This document shows, piece by piece, positions 36,694-45,896 of a stretch of 64,000 bases of DNA. Origin of the DNA: Bryobacterales bacterium. Lineage in GTDB: Bacteria > Acidobacteriota > Terriglobia > Bryobacterales > Bryobacteraceae. The DNA lies in assembly GCA_016789785.1 (NCBI GenBank), contig JAEUQE010000003.1:1-64000 (forward strand), written 5' to 3'. Position 1 is the stretch's first letter, and each line of letters opens with the position of its first letter. The notes beneath the pieces were generated by a model. It made no database searches. It had not been told where the DNA came from and saw nothing but the letters and a program-made list of their open reading frames with translations. The translations under genes and the position numbers were made by a program.

Positions 36694-37953
36694 CTAGCGG
36701 ATAAGCACCCTGTGTGCGTGGTATGTGACATCGAAGGGCAGCATCGCCTCGGAATTCGTCTTCACCACCGCCTGCCAGGCCCTGGGCCAGCCGGAGCCCC
36801 CTTCGGTCTGGAACCTGCGGAGTAACTGCTCCATCTTTGGCGCCGACGTCAGGAACTCGGCTGCCGCATGGACCCCCGCCGAATTCGTCCCCGACACGAC
36901 GATCGTCCTGTGTGCCCCGGCGTCGTCACCATCGCTCGGCGTCACCGTGATCAGTCCGAAGTGGTGCCCGCCCTCGACATAGAACTCAGGTTGCCCTGAG
37001 GCCGGATTCGGCTGCCAGATCGCGCTCCCATTCGCGGGGCGATGGAAACCGAACCCGAACCAGCCCTTGTCCAGGATGAGCTTCGCCGCCCGGCTGTAAT
37101 CCGGCCGCCCAAACAGAATCACGTTTCGGTTGCGCAGCGCGAACGGTCCGGTCACACGCTCAGGCATCACCTCATGCGGGACCCCAGCCCGCTCCAGCAG
37201 GCGGATCGCGCTGATTGTTGCCGCGACGTCGCCGAACATTGGAGAGTTGTGGCCGGAGTTCATGAACAGCCTGCTGTCGGCAGGCAACTCCTGCCGCTCC
37301 TTGTACCAAGCGAGGATCTCCGGCGAATCCGGAATCGGACGGTATCGCCGGCTCTCCGCGTCGGGTGGCGCAGGTAAGATCAAAACGTGAAACGGCGTAG
37401 CGATGCAGACCAGGACATTCCCATCCTGCCGGAGCAGCGGCCCCCAGGCTTCGCGAAGGACATGGGGCACTTCCGGGGGACTCTTCCTCTGGCCAAGCAG
37501 ATAGCCAGCCGCCAGGGACGCCAGCGACGTTCCGACACCCAGCGCCCAACCGGCGAAGCGGCGCCGCGTCGGCGCGGCGAGAAGAGTCCCTTGTGGCACG
37601 CGCGCGAACTGAGGGCAATAAGTGCCCTTCGGAAGCTCGACCCTGACGGCTGCCCCGGGGTTCTCCAGAAGATAATAGTCCGCCAGCTTTCGGCGTAGCG
37701 CGTGCGCTCGAGTCCGGACGGTGGCGTCGTCCGCGGTCGAATAGCCCTCGGGCTTTCCGAGCACCTGGACTCCGATCAGATACTCGCTCAGATTGGCGCC
37801 CTCGCCTTTCATCTCCTGGGCGCATACAAACTCGAGAAAGGCCTTCAGTTGGTCTGATCTTGCCAGAGTCTGGCTGTTGAGAACCTGTTCGACCGCAGCC
37901 TGTCTTTCGGAGGAAGTTACGCCCGGCTCCGTTCCTTCACTGCCGACGATCAT
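36694..37953 (-). CDS. Membrane-anchored regulator-like protein
   Basis: 419 residues from the ATG at 37953 (a GTG directly before it is the alternative). The N-terminal 110 residues (LKAFLEFVCAQEM, LSEYLIGVQVLGKPEGY, VRTRAHALRRKLADYYLLE, ELPKGTYCPQF) match a domain that precedes TPR or cyclase modules in many acidobacterial proteins and is presumed DNA-binding. A membrane helix follows (WALGVGTSLASLAAGYLLG), then a 260-residue extracytoplasmic domain with HNSPMFGD and RNVILFGRPDYSRAA, which may sense a ligand. TATACT lies 6 bases before the GTG/ATG pair, so the mRNA may be leaderless. Probable controller of the adjacent carbohydrate operon. Confidence 0.72.
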   Translation of the reverse strand: MIVGSEGTEPGVTSSERQAAVEQVLNSQTLARSDQLKAFLEFVCAQEMKGEGANLSEYLIGVQVLGKPEGYSTADDATVRTRAHALRRKLADYYLLENPGAAVRVELPKGTYCPQFARVPQGTLLAAPTRRRFAGWALGVGTSLASLAAGYLLGQRKSPPEVPHVLREAWGPLLRQDGNVLVCIATPFHVLILPAPPDAESRRYRPIPDSPEILAWYKERQELPADSRLFMNSGHNSPMFGDVAATISAIRLLERAGVPHEVMPERVTGPFALRNRNVILFGRPDYSRAAKLILDKGWFGFGFHRPANGSAIWQPNPASGQPEFYVEGGHHFGLITVTPSDGDDAGAHRTIVVSGTNSAGVHAAAEFLTSAPKMEQLLRRFQTEGGSGWPRAWQAVVKTNSEAMLPFDVTYHAHRVLIR

Positions 37954-38092
37954 CACGGGAGTATATCAGTCTCAACCCGATGCCGGAAACGTAATCCGCA
38001 CTGGCGGCACCCGCGGTGGCGTAGCGCATCCGAAAGACCTGGCGTTCCTGACGCCCTTGCCATCCGGGCTCAGATCTGATATTTCGTGGCCC

Positions 38093-39334
38093 ATGACTCG
38101 AAGGCAGTTCGGATGGCTCTCGGGCGCGGCCACGCTGTGCTCCGCAGTCCCTCGGCTTCACGCCGCCAGGCCGATGAAGATCACCAGGATCACTGCGACG
38201 GAAGTTCGCGGCGTTGTCACCGGCAAGGGACTCGTCCTGCCCTGGGATCCCAAACAGGAACCACAAGACACCCGCGACTACGTCATCGTTCAAATGTTCA
38301 CCGATCAGGGCATCGTCGGGACCACGATGGATGGCGACTACCGGCTTCCCAAGGGTATTGCGGCGGAGGTGTTGAAACATGCCGAGGCGTACTTCATCGG
38401 CAAGGACCCCTTCGATGTCCAACTCCATGACGTGCAGTTCTTCCAGAAGATCCGCGCCACCCCACCTGTGCGGCTCTTCTTCCTCGACATCGCACTCTGG
38501 GACATCATCGGTAAGGCCCTCGGGCAGCCGCTTTATCGTGTATGGGGTGCGCACTCATCGAAGGTCAAGCCCTATGCGGCCACCGTCCACTTCGTCAAGA
38601 CACCGGAGCAGCGGGCGGAAGACGCGCTGAAATTCTATGAACTCGGCTTTCGCGCCATCAAACTACGCCTGCACAAAATGGAATTCGCCGAGGATGTCAT
38701 CCTGCCCCGCAAAGTCATTGACGCCGTGCGCGGCAAGATGGATGTCATGGTGGACGCGAACCAGGCAGGGAAAAAGAAGGGCGATCCTCCTCCGGTCTGG
38801 GATGTCGAACGGTCGAAACGCACCGCGCTCGCCCTGGAGGAGATGGGGCTGTTCTGGCTCGAAGAGCCGCTCAACCGGATGGACTTCGACGGGCTCGCCA
38901 AAACTCGGGCGGTGCTCACCAAGATGCACCTTGCCGGAGGCGAAGGCAACATCGGTTTCGGGGACTTCGTCAACTACTGCACGCGGCGCTGCTACAGTTA
39001 CCTTCAGCCGGACCCCGTGCAATCCGGCTCGATCACCATGGTGCGCAAGATCGCGGCCATGGCGGAAGCACACGGTATTCCTTTCGGACCGCATCACGGC
39101 AAGAGCGGAGTAGGCATGCTGATCAGCCTGCACATGCAGTGTTCCGCTCCCAACAGCGGTTATCTCGAGTATATGTACGATCCGGGCTTCTGGAATCCGG
39201 ATGGCTTTCAGGCGGGCTTCGAAGCGCCCTATCCGGTCGACCGCCAGGGATACGTCCACGCCCCCGAAAAACCTGGCCTCGGCGCTCCCTGGGACCGCAA
39301 GTTCTTTGCAAAACATAAGCTGACGTTCGGGTAA
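38093..39334 (+). CDS. Enolase-superfamily (mandelate racemase/MLE-like) enzyme, exported
   Basis: 413 residues from the ATG at 38093, which begins a twin-arginine signal (TRRQFGWLSGAATLCSAV). Active-site landmarks of the mandelate racemase subgroup are present: RAIKLRLHK (Lys side), metal ligands in VDANQ, WLEEPL and GGEGN, and the general-base side FGPHHGKSG. Such enzymes abstract the proton next to a carboxylate and usually dehydrate or epimerise sugar acids. A periplasmic location is unusual but seen in acidobacteria. Divergent from the regulator gene, suggesting it belongs to the same carbohydrate locus; exact substrate unknown. Confidence 0.85.
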   Translation: MTRRQFGWLSGAATLCSAVPRLHAARPMKITRITATEVRGVVTGKGLVLPWDPKQEPQDTRDYVIVQMFTDQGIVGTTMDGDYRLPKGIAAEVLKHAEAYFIGKDPFDVQLHDVQFFQKIRATPPVRLFFLDIALWDIIGKALGQPLYRVWGAHSSKVKPYAATVHFVKTPEQRAEDALKFYELGFRAIKLRLHKMEFAEDVILPRKVIDAVRGKMDVMVDANQAGKKKGDPPPVWDVERSKRTALALEEMGLFWLEEPLNRMDFDGLAKTRAVLTKMHLAGGEGNIGFGDFVNYCTRRCYSYLQPDPVQSGSITMVRKIAAMAEAHGIPFGPHHGKSGVGMLISLHMQCSAPNSGYLEYMYDPGFWNPDGFQAGFEAPYPVDRQGYVHAPEKPGLGAPWDRKFFAKHKLTFG

Positions 39335-39512
39335 CGCAGGCAATCTTACCGGCCGCTTTCCCTCCCAAAGCGAAGCCCGTTTGGGCACTTCCGAAGCACT
39401 GTTGCCGCGGGAGTTGTCGATCATTCACCGCCCGGAATACGTGACTGAACTTCGGAACGGGTTGGCTGTGGCTCGAACTCCCGCCCGGGAATCATTTGGG
39501 ATGCGAGCGGTG

Positions 39513-40323
39513 CTATCGCTCAATGACGCAGTGACTGACATACTCCATTTGGACTGGCAGCATCGCGATGGCTCGGGCCCGGACCAGCACTTGGTACGAC
39601 CGGGGAAACCCTAGAATTTCTTGTGCCTCGAACTTCCCGGCCAACTGCCGGAGTTGGTTCGGTGAGGAGAAATACTCCGCCGCCGCTTGGGTGTCCGTCG
39701 AGGCAAGCCCGGAGAACAGCACGACCCTGGAACTGGACGGGCCGTCGCTCTGCGAAAGCACCGTGATTACTCCATACCGGTCATCGTCCCGCGCCCGCCC
39801 GGCCTGCATTGCGGAATCGGCGTAGCTCCTCACGGGCGTGGAGCCGCAAGCCACCTTCACCACGTACTCCTTGGCCGGTCCGGAGTACTCGATCGACATG
39901 GGCCTGCTCGACAGAAAGAACTCCGCCGCCGGACTGTACTCCGGGCGGCCAAAACACCACAGCATTCCGGTCACGCATGTAAGAAGCAGTGTTTGCTCGC
40001 TCCGCTACGATCTCGTACCCCGCTCCAGCGCGAGCGAGCAGGCCCACGGTCGTCAGTGCCCCGATGGCGGCGCCCCATAACGGGGAGTTGTGTGTCGGAA
40101 TCAGATACGGTTTCGTTCCTCCGACCTCCGGATACCGCCCGAAATACCATTCCCGCAATTCTGTTGAGTTGGGTAACTCGTGGCGCCCGAGCGGCCGGCC
40201 TGACGCCTCTACTACAAACCGGAAAAGAGTGCCGACCCGAATCGCCTGGAAATCGTCGTTCCCAGGCCAAGCGCCGTTCTGCAACTCAGAAGCGACCCGG
40301 AAAAGGCCACCCAAGTCGAGCAT
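39513..40323 (-). pseudogene. Truncated, frameshifted copy of the membrane-anchored regulator
   Basis: Two minus-strand frames together align with residues about 150-419 of the protein at 36694-37953: THNSPLWGAAI against GHNSPMFGDVA, then RDRNAVVF against RNRNVILF in one frame, and CFGRPEYSPAAEFF against LFGRPDYSRAAKLI in the next. The frame changes at a run of four T near 39950; removing one T restores the reading. The final residues (LPVQMEYVSHCVIER) also match. The DNA-binding part and membrane helix are missing at the 5' end. A dead paralogue left after duplication is the simplest reading. Confidence 0.75.
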
Positions 40324-40395
40324 GTGCCCTTACGAATCTGGAGTTCCACCATACTACCCACACGCTCGGTCACATCGAAGCGCGCGTGCAAACCG

Positions 40396-41255
40396 ACGCG
40401 GCCGTGATGCTGACGAATGCATCGCGGAAATCGTATCGAAGGCTGCCGGTTCGTGAATTCGGGTGTCTACGGCATCTGGCTTCATCTCGATTCCCGCGAC
40501 AATCTTATCGACCGCAACGAGATCTCGGAAGGCGGTGCGGGCGGTGTGCTGCTGGCCTCTGCTCGCCTGAGCTACCAGGACGACTCCAAGCTCTACACGC
40601 CAGGACCAGGCGCCGCCAAAGCCGCTCCACTTGGCGACCAGATCACCCGCAATCATATCCACCACCGCGGCCGGATTCGATACTACTGCAGCGGGGTTCA
40701 CCTGGATTCGCGGCCTGCGGGCACGGCTTTGATGGCCGGAAACTATGTCGCGCACAACCATCTGCATCATTTGTCACGCAACGGTATCTTTGCCTCCGGA
40801 ATCAGGGCGGCAAAATCTTCGAATACAACCGCATTGAAGAGATCATGCTCGATGTCGAAGACGGCGGCGCCATCCACGTCGCTACCATGAACCAGTTGGC
40901 GGCGCCCAATATCATCCGGAACAACCTGATCGCCAACGTCTGGGGTTGGCGGCAACTGCCCTCCGGAGGGAGAGAGCGCCACATTGCCCGAGGAGTCTAT
41001 CTCGATTGGTTCGCCGCTTCCACGCATTCCGAAAACAACATCGTCTACAACACGAAAACCGGCGGCCTGCAAGTCAACGCGGGCGACGATAACCACTTCC
41101 TCAACAACGTCGTGGTCGGCGATGGCACGGCGTGGAACATCCACTGGCAGAAGGCGAATGCGCAGGGTACGCGGGACGAACGGAATCTGGTGATCAAAGA
41201 CATGAACACGGCGTCCCCTTTTGAGAACGCGGACGCAGGCGACTTCCGGTTGCGC
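40396..41255 (+). pseudogene. Broken right-handed beta-helix protein
   Basis: The plus strand encodes beta-helix repeats in two successive frames. The first (from about 40414) reads NRIEGCRFVNSGVYGIWLH, DNLIDRNEISEGGAGGVLL and VAHNHLHHLSRNGIFASG. The second (from about 40800) reads FEYNRIEEIMLDVEDGGAIH, NIIRNNLIANVWGW, ENNIVYNTKTGGLQVNAGDD and NADAGDFRLR. A frameshift near 40800 and the lack of a start or signal peptide show it is a remnant. The 3' end stops where the IS110 remnant begins. Intact relatives are polysaccharide lyases or pectinase-like enzymes, fitting the nearby carbohydrate locus. Confidence 0.75.
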
Positions 41256-41590
41256 AGGACTATCCCGGGGGCAGAAGCCCACCAACTTGCTGTCCGGCTC
41301 CGGCGCGCCAAACCCCTTCATGTCCAACCCCAGTTCGGCGATCACCGTCCAGGCCGTGACTTTCTCCAAACCCAGGGATCTCACTCAGTCGGTCTACACA
41401 TCCTGATGTGGCTCCAGACGCTTCCGGATTTCCGCCTCTAGCGCAGCAATGTCCTGATCCCAGTGGGCGATCTCTCTCAGTAGCATCGCCAACAGGAGGC
41501 GATGGTGTTCGGTGACAAACCCACGTAGCGCTTCTTCCAACTCCTTGCGTTTGGCCCGCAGCCGTCCTTGTGCGTGGTCTGTGCTGCATT
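41256..41590 (-). mobile_element. IS110-family transposase remnant
   Basis: Minus-strand pieces resemble the C-terminal half of IS110-type transposases. One frame gives ELEEALRGFVTEHHRLLLAM and IAALEAEIRKRLEPH, another gives LSEIPGFG, a third VTAWTVIAELGLDMKGFG and LVGFCPRDSPAQ. At least two frameshifts and the missing N-terminal DEDD domain show it is inactive. No terminal repeats are seen, as expected for this family. It abuts and probably truncated the beta-helix gene. Confidence 0.65.
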
Positions 41591-41848
41591 GGAACGATGA
41601 GCCCGTCCACGAACTTGGAATCCCAGCCGCTTTCCGGCAAAAATCCACATCGCTGCGGTTACGCAAGGGACGGAACACGCTCGTTTGAAGCTCGATAACA
41701 GCAAGGGCAAGACGTGGGGCGCTTGGGTGATCTGCTGTGAACTGCGTCTTCCCGATGGTAATGTTCTGCCACCGGGCTTGACTTCTGCTGTTCGGCAGGA
41801 TTGAACCAAGGACTGCGCATCGTCGCCACGGCACACAGCGGGCCGCAC
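41591..41848. other. Degenerate stretch without an assignable feature
   Basis: 258 bases between the IS110 remnant and the truncated PIN gene. Frames are open but show no recognisable domain. Probably further decayed mobile or accessory DNA. Confidence 0.4.
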
Positions 41849-42253
41849 CTACAAGAGTGGGTTCTCAACGGCCAGTTTCGGAAAGCGGCAGAAGTCGCGG
41901 TCCACCGACCAGAGTTTCTCGACACCATGCTGGAGGCAGACGGCGGCAATGCGGGCATCGTGGACCTTGGGTCCCGCGATCCGGCCCTGACAGAGGAGTC
42001 GCTCCACAGACTGCCAGTGGGTGGGTCCCTCGGCGATGAACTGGAAAGACGGGCAGCGACGCCAGTTTTCCACCTCAGAAAGAGACTCATCGAGGGTGCT
42101 GGGCGGGTTGTAGATACGCGGGTGTGTGGTTATCGAGATGAATTCGTGCACGCATTGCCAAACGACGCACCAGCGGCGGCCACTGGCTAGCAGGCGGTCC
42201 ATGGCCTGTAGTGCACGCTGCTGTTCCGCTGGGTGCCGGCGATGACGCCCCAC
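41849..42253 (-). pseudogene. PIN-domain toxin (VapC-like), N-terminus missing
   Basis: 134 codons resemble the VapC PIN ribonuclease fold: CVVWQCVHEFISITTHPRIY, GPKVHDARIAAVCLQHG with a metal-ligand Asp, and LWSVDRDFCRFP with further acidic ligands. The usual first strand (DTN or DAN, carrying the first catalytic Asp) is absent; codons upstream of the possible GTG at 42253 do not encode it in any frame. No antitoxin gene is recognised beside it. Most likely an inactive remnant of a toxin-antitoxin pair. Confidence 0.68.
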
Positions 42254-42435
42254 AACTCTTCGAATCGGTCTGGAGCCGCCCCTGCCGCTACGCCATCCGC
42301 CGCTCCGAACCGGGGTGATCCAGCCAATAAAGGCGAAAGCGGAAGGCTTGCCGCACTCCCAAACCAGTCTCTCGGAAGGCAGACATTGCAGCCCGCGCCG
42401 GGTCCCTCAGTCCGGCTTTCCGCCAACAACGGATG

Positions 42436-42677
42436 CCGATGTCACCGGCTCCAGCAAACAGTTCAAAGGGCATCGCCACCCGTAAACAGCAAGATTCAGA
42501 CGAAAAATCGAAAGCTCCCAGACGAATTCAAAGCTCCGAACCTTCAGACAAGAACAGCAACCGGTTCTCCGGTTCAAAGTTGGCCACAGACCCCGATGTC
42601 ACCGGCTCCGTCGAACAGGTTAACGAGCGTTACAACTTCCAAAACAGCAGAATCAAGCGAAAATTCGAAAGCTCCCA
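42436..42677. repeat. Imperfect direct repeat, 157-base period
   Basis: Two related copies of about 85 bases lie at 42436-42520 and 42593-42677. Both begin CCGATGTCACCGGCTCC and end with a match around TCGAAAGCTCCCA, with drift in between. The surrounding 42254-42790 stretch has no supportable gene; it looks like decayed DNA upstream of the beta-propeller gene. Confidence 0.7.
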
Positions 42678-42792
42678 AGCCTCCCAGCGCTCGTAACCGA
42701 CCTCCAACTGTCTGGCATGCGGTGGTACGCAATGCGGTACCCCTGCTGTCTCCGTCTTTTGACCGAACTGCTATGATCGTGCCCAAGCGACT

Positions 42793-45700
42793 ATGCGATA
42801 CCTGCTCATCCTGCTGATCTCCAGCACACTCTACGGCTCCAGCGACATCTACAAAGATCTCAAGTGGCGCTCCATCGGCCCATTTCGCGGAGGACGCGTC
42901 ACAGCCGTCGCAGGCGTGCCCTCGCAGCCCGACGTCTACTACTTCGGCGCGACCGGCGGAGGCGTCTGGAAGACCGCGGATGGAGGTTTCAACTGGCAGC
43001 CCGTCTCGGACGCATTCTTCAAGACAGGCTGTGTCGGCGCGATCGGCGTCTCTGCTTCCGACCCGAACGTCGTCTACGTTGGCATGGGCGAAGTGCCAAT
43101 TCGCGGCAATGTCTCGCATGGCGACGGCGTGTACAAATCCGTCGATGCCGGCAAGACCTGGAAGCACATGGGCCTGGGCAACACCCGCCACATCGGCCGC
43201 ATTCGAGTGCATCCCAAAAACCCCGACATCGCCTACGCGGCCGTCCTCGGCCACATCTTCGGCCCCCACGAAGACCGCGGTGTCTATCGCACGCGCGATG
43301 GCGGTAAGACCTGGCAGAAGGTGCTCTATCGCAACGATCGCACCGGCGCGGTCGACATGGTTCTCGATCCAGTAAACCCCGACGTGATCTACGCGGCGTT
43401 CTGGGAAGTGAAGCGCACTCCCCACAGCATGGAGTCCGGCGGCCCCGCCAGCGGCCTGTGGAAGTCGACCGATGGCGGCGACAATTGGACTGACCTCAGC
43501 CGCAAGCCCGGCATGCCGAAAGGCCTTCTCGGCAAGATCGGCGTGACCGTGTCCCCTGTGAATACCGACCGTGTCTGGGCCATCGTCGAGTCCGAAGATG
43601 GAGGCGTGTTCCGCTCCGATAACGGGGGACAGAACTGGACCCGCGTCAATGAAGATCGCAGCCTGCGCCAGCGCGCCTGGTATTACTCGCGCATCTACGC
43701 CGACACGCAGAAGCTCAACACCGTCTACGTGCTCAACGTCGGCTTTCATCGCTCCGATGACGGCGGCCGCACTTACACGACGATCGGCGTGCCTCATGGC
43801 GACAATCACGACCTCTGGATCGCACCCAATGACTCGGATCGCATGGTGCAATCCAACGACGGCGGCGCGAACGTCAGCCGCAACGCCGGGCGCTCCTGGA
43901 CGCAGCAGAATCAGCCCACGGCACAGTTCTATCGAGTCGCGGTCGACAATGACTTCCCGTACAACGTCTACGGCGCGCAGCAGGATAACTCCACGGTCCG
44001 CATCGCCAGCCGCACCACGGGCCCGGGCATTGATGAACGTGCCTGGTGGGATGTGGGCGGCGGCGAAAGCGGTTGGATCGCACCGCATCCGAAGAACTCC
44101 GATATCGTCTTCGCCGGCTCTTACGGAGGCTTGCTCACTCGCTATGACAAGCGCACCGGACAGATCCGCAACGTCACCGTGTGGCCCGACAATCCGATGG
44201 GCTACGGCGCCGAAGGCATGAAGTACCGCTTCCAGTGGAACTTCCCCATCCTGTTCTCACCGCACGATGCCAACCGCTTGTACGCGGGCGCGAACGTGCT
44301 GTTCGAATCGCTGAATGAAGGCCAAACATGGCGCGCCATCAGCCCCGACCTCACCCGTAACGATCGCACCAAGCTTGGCCCATCGGGCGGTCCCATCACC
44401 AAGGACAACACTGGCGTCGAATACTACGCCACCATATTCACCGTCGCCGAGTCCGAAAAGACCAAAGGCCTCCTCTGGGCGGGTTCCGACGATGGGCTGG
44501 TCCACGTGACCCGTGACGGCGGCAAGAAGTGGGACAACGTCACTCCCAAGGACATGCCCGAGTGGATTCAGATCAACTCCATCGAAGCGTCTCCCAACGA
44601 TCCGGCGACCGCTTACTTCGCAGCCACCATGTACAAACACGATGACTTCCGGCCTTATCTCTACAAGACCACGGACTACGGCAAGACCTGGCAGAAGATC
44701 GTCAACGGCATCCCCGATGGAGCCTTCACTCGCGTGATTCGCGAGGATCCGAACAAGCCAGGCCTACTCTACGCCGGAACAGAAACGGGCATTTATGTTT
44801 CGTTCGACGGCGGCGCCAACTGGCAGACCCTGCAACTGAATCTGCCCGTTGTTCCCATCACCGACCTTGCCCTTCAAAAGCGTGATCGTGATCTCGTGGC
44901 TGCCACGCAAGGCCGCTCGTTCTGGATCCTTGACGATCTCACCGTCCTGCACCATACCGCGGATGCGGCGGCAAGCGAAGTGCACCTCTTCTCCATCGAA
45001 GATGCTTACCGCCAGCCCGCATCTTTCCGCGGCGGCGGCAATGTCGGCGCGAATCCGCCGTCCGGCGCGGTGGTCCACTTCTATCTCAAGGAGAAGCCGA
45101 AAGGCGACGTGACTCTCGAGTTCCTGGATGCAGCCGGCAAACTCGTCAAGAAGTTCTCCACTGCCGATAAACCGGCCTCTGAAGGTGGCGACGCCGAAGA
45201 GGGACGACGGGCGCCTGCGGCTCGCTTCACGGCGGGCCAGGGCTTGAATCGATACGCATGGGATCTGCGGCACGAAGACGCGACCGGCTTTCCGGGCATG
45301 ATTCTCTGGGCTGGCAGTCTGCGCGGACCTCGCGTCGCGCCGGGCGCCTATCAGGCGCGGCTCACGGCCAACGGAAAGACTCTGACGCAACCACTGGCCG
45401 TGAAGAAGGATCCTCGCATCGAGACGACTCCGGAAGACTTCGCCAGACAACTCGCACTCTCCATGCAGATCCGCGATAAGCTCACCGAAACACACAAAGG
45501 CATTCTGCAGATCCGTGACGTGCGGACGCAGATCAAGGCCGTGGCCGACCGCTACAAGGACGACCCCGCCGCCGCAAGGGTTCGTGAACTCGCCAAGAGC
45601 CTGTCTGACAAGCTGACAGCCGTGGAGGAGGAACTCTACCAGACCAAGAACCGCAGCGGCCAGGACCCTCTGAACTACCCCATCAAATTGAACAACAAGC

Positions 45701-45891
45701 TCGCCGCGTTGCTCGGGGTTGTGCAAAGTGCCGACGCCGCCCCCACGGATCAGTCCTTTCTCGTCTATGAAGAACTCGCCACGCGGATCAACGCGCAACT
45801 CGGCACGCTCGGCGGTCTCTTGAAGAATGATGTCGCCGCGTTCAATAAGGCAGTTCGCGACGCCAACTTGCCCGCGGTTCTCGCGAAGTAG
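42793..45891 (+). CDS. Large BNR/VPS10-type beta-propeller protein, exported
   Basis: 1032 residues with a signal peptide (RYLLILLISSTLYGSS). The first 720 residues carry many Asp-box motifs of sortilin/sialidase-type propellers: TADGGFNWQ, SVDAGKTWKH, TRDGGKTWQK, STDGGDNWTD, SDNGGQNWTR and TTDYGKTWQK. A beta-sandwich region follows and the last 150 residues are helical (ALSMQIRDKLTETHKGIL). Proteins with this architecture are numerous in acidobacteria and annotated as glycosyl hydrolases, but propellers alone do not prove catalysis. The next gene starts 5 bases after the stop, implying co-transcription. TATGAT at 42771-42776 is a possible -10. Confidence 0.88.
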   Translation: MRYLLILLISSTLYGSSDIYKDLKWRSIGPFRGGRVTAVAGVPSQPDVYYFGATGGGVWKTADGGFNWQPVSDAFFKTGCVGAIGVSASDPNVVYVGMGEVPIRGNVSHGDGVYKSVDAGKTWKHMGLGNTRHIGRIRVHPKNPDIAYAAVLGHIFGPHEDRGVYRTRDGGKTWQKVLYRNDRTGAVDMVLDPVNPDVIYAAFWEVKRTPHSMESGGPASGLWKSTDGGDNWTDLSRKPGMPKGLLGKIGVTVSPVNTDRVWAIVESEDGGVFRSDNGGQNWTRVNEDRSLRQRAWYYSRIYADTQKLNTVYVLNVGFHRSDDGGRTYTTIGVPHGDNHDLWIAPNDSDRMVQSNDGGANVSRNAGRSWTQQNQPTAQFYRVAVDNDFPYNVYGAQQDNSTVRIASRTTGPGIDERAWWDVGGGESGWIAPHPKNSDIVFAGSYGGLLTRYDKRTGQIRNVTVWPDNPMGYGAEGMKYRFQWNFPILFSPHDANRLYAGANVLFESLNEGQTWRAISPDLTRNDRTKLGPSGGPITKDNTGVEYYATIFTVAESEKTKGLLWAGSDDGLVHVTRDGGKKWDNVTPKDMPEWIQINSIEASPNDPATAYFAATMYKHDDFRPYLYKTTDYGKTWQKIVNGIPDGAFTRVIREDPNKPGLLYAGTETGIYVSFDGGANWQTLQLNLPVVPITDLALQKRDRDLVAATQGRSFWILDDLTVLHHTADAAASEVHLFSIEDAYRQPASFRGGGNVGANPPSGAVVHFYLKEKPKGDVTLEFLDAAGKLVKKFSTADKPASEGGDAEEGRRAPAARFTAGQGLNRYAWDLRHEDATGFPGMILWAGSLRGPRVAPGAYQARLTANGKTLTQPLAVKKDPRIETTPEDFARQLALSMQIRDKLTETHKGILQIRDVRTQIKAVADRYKDDPAAARVRELAKSLSDKLTAVEEELYQTKNRSGQDPLNYPIKLNNKLAALLGVVQSADAAPTDQSFLVYEELATRINAQLGTLGGLLKNDVAAFNKAVRDANLPAVLAK

Positions 45892-45896
45892 AGTAG

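Noticed and set aside
42574..44088. A 504-codon frame antisense to the beta-propeller gene
   Set aside because: Val/Ala/Asp-rich mirror of Asp-box repeats; no recognisable domain.
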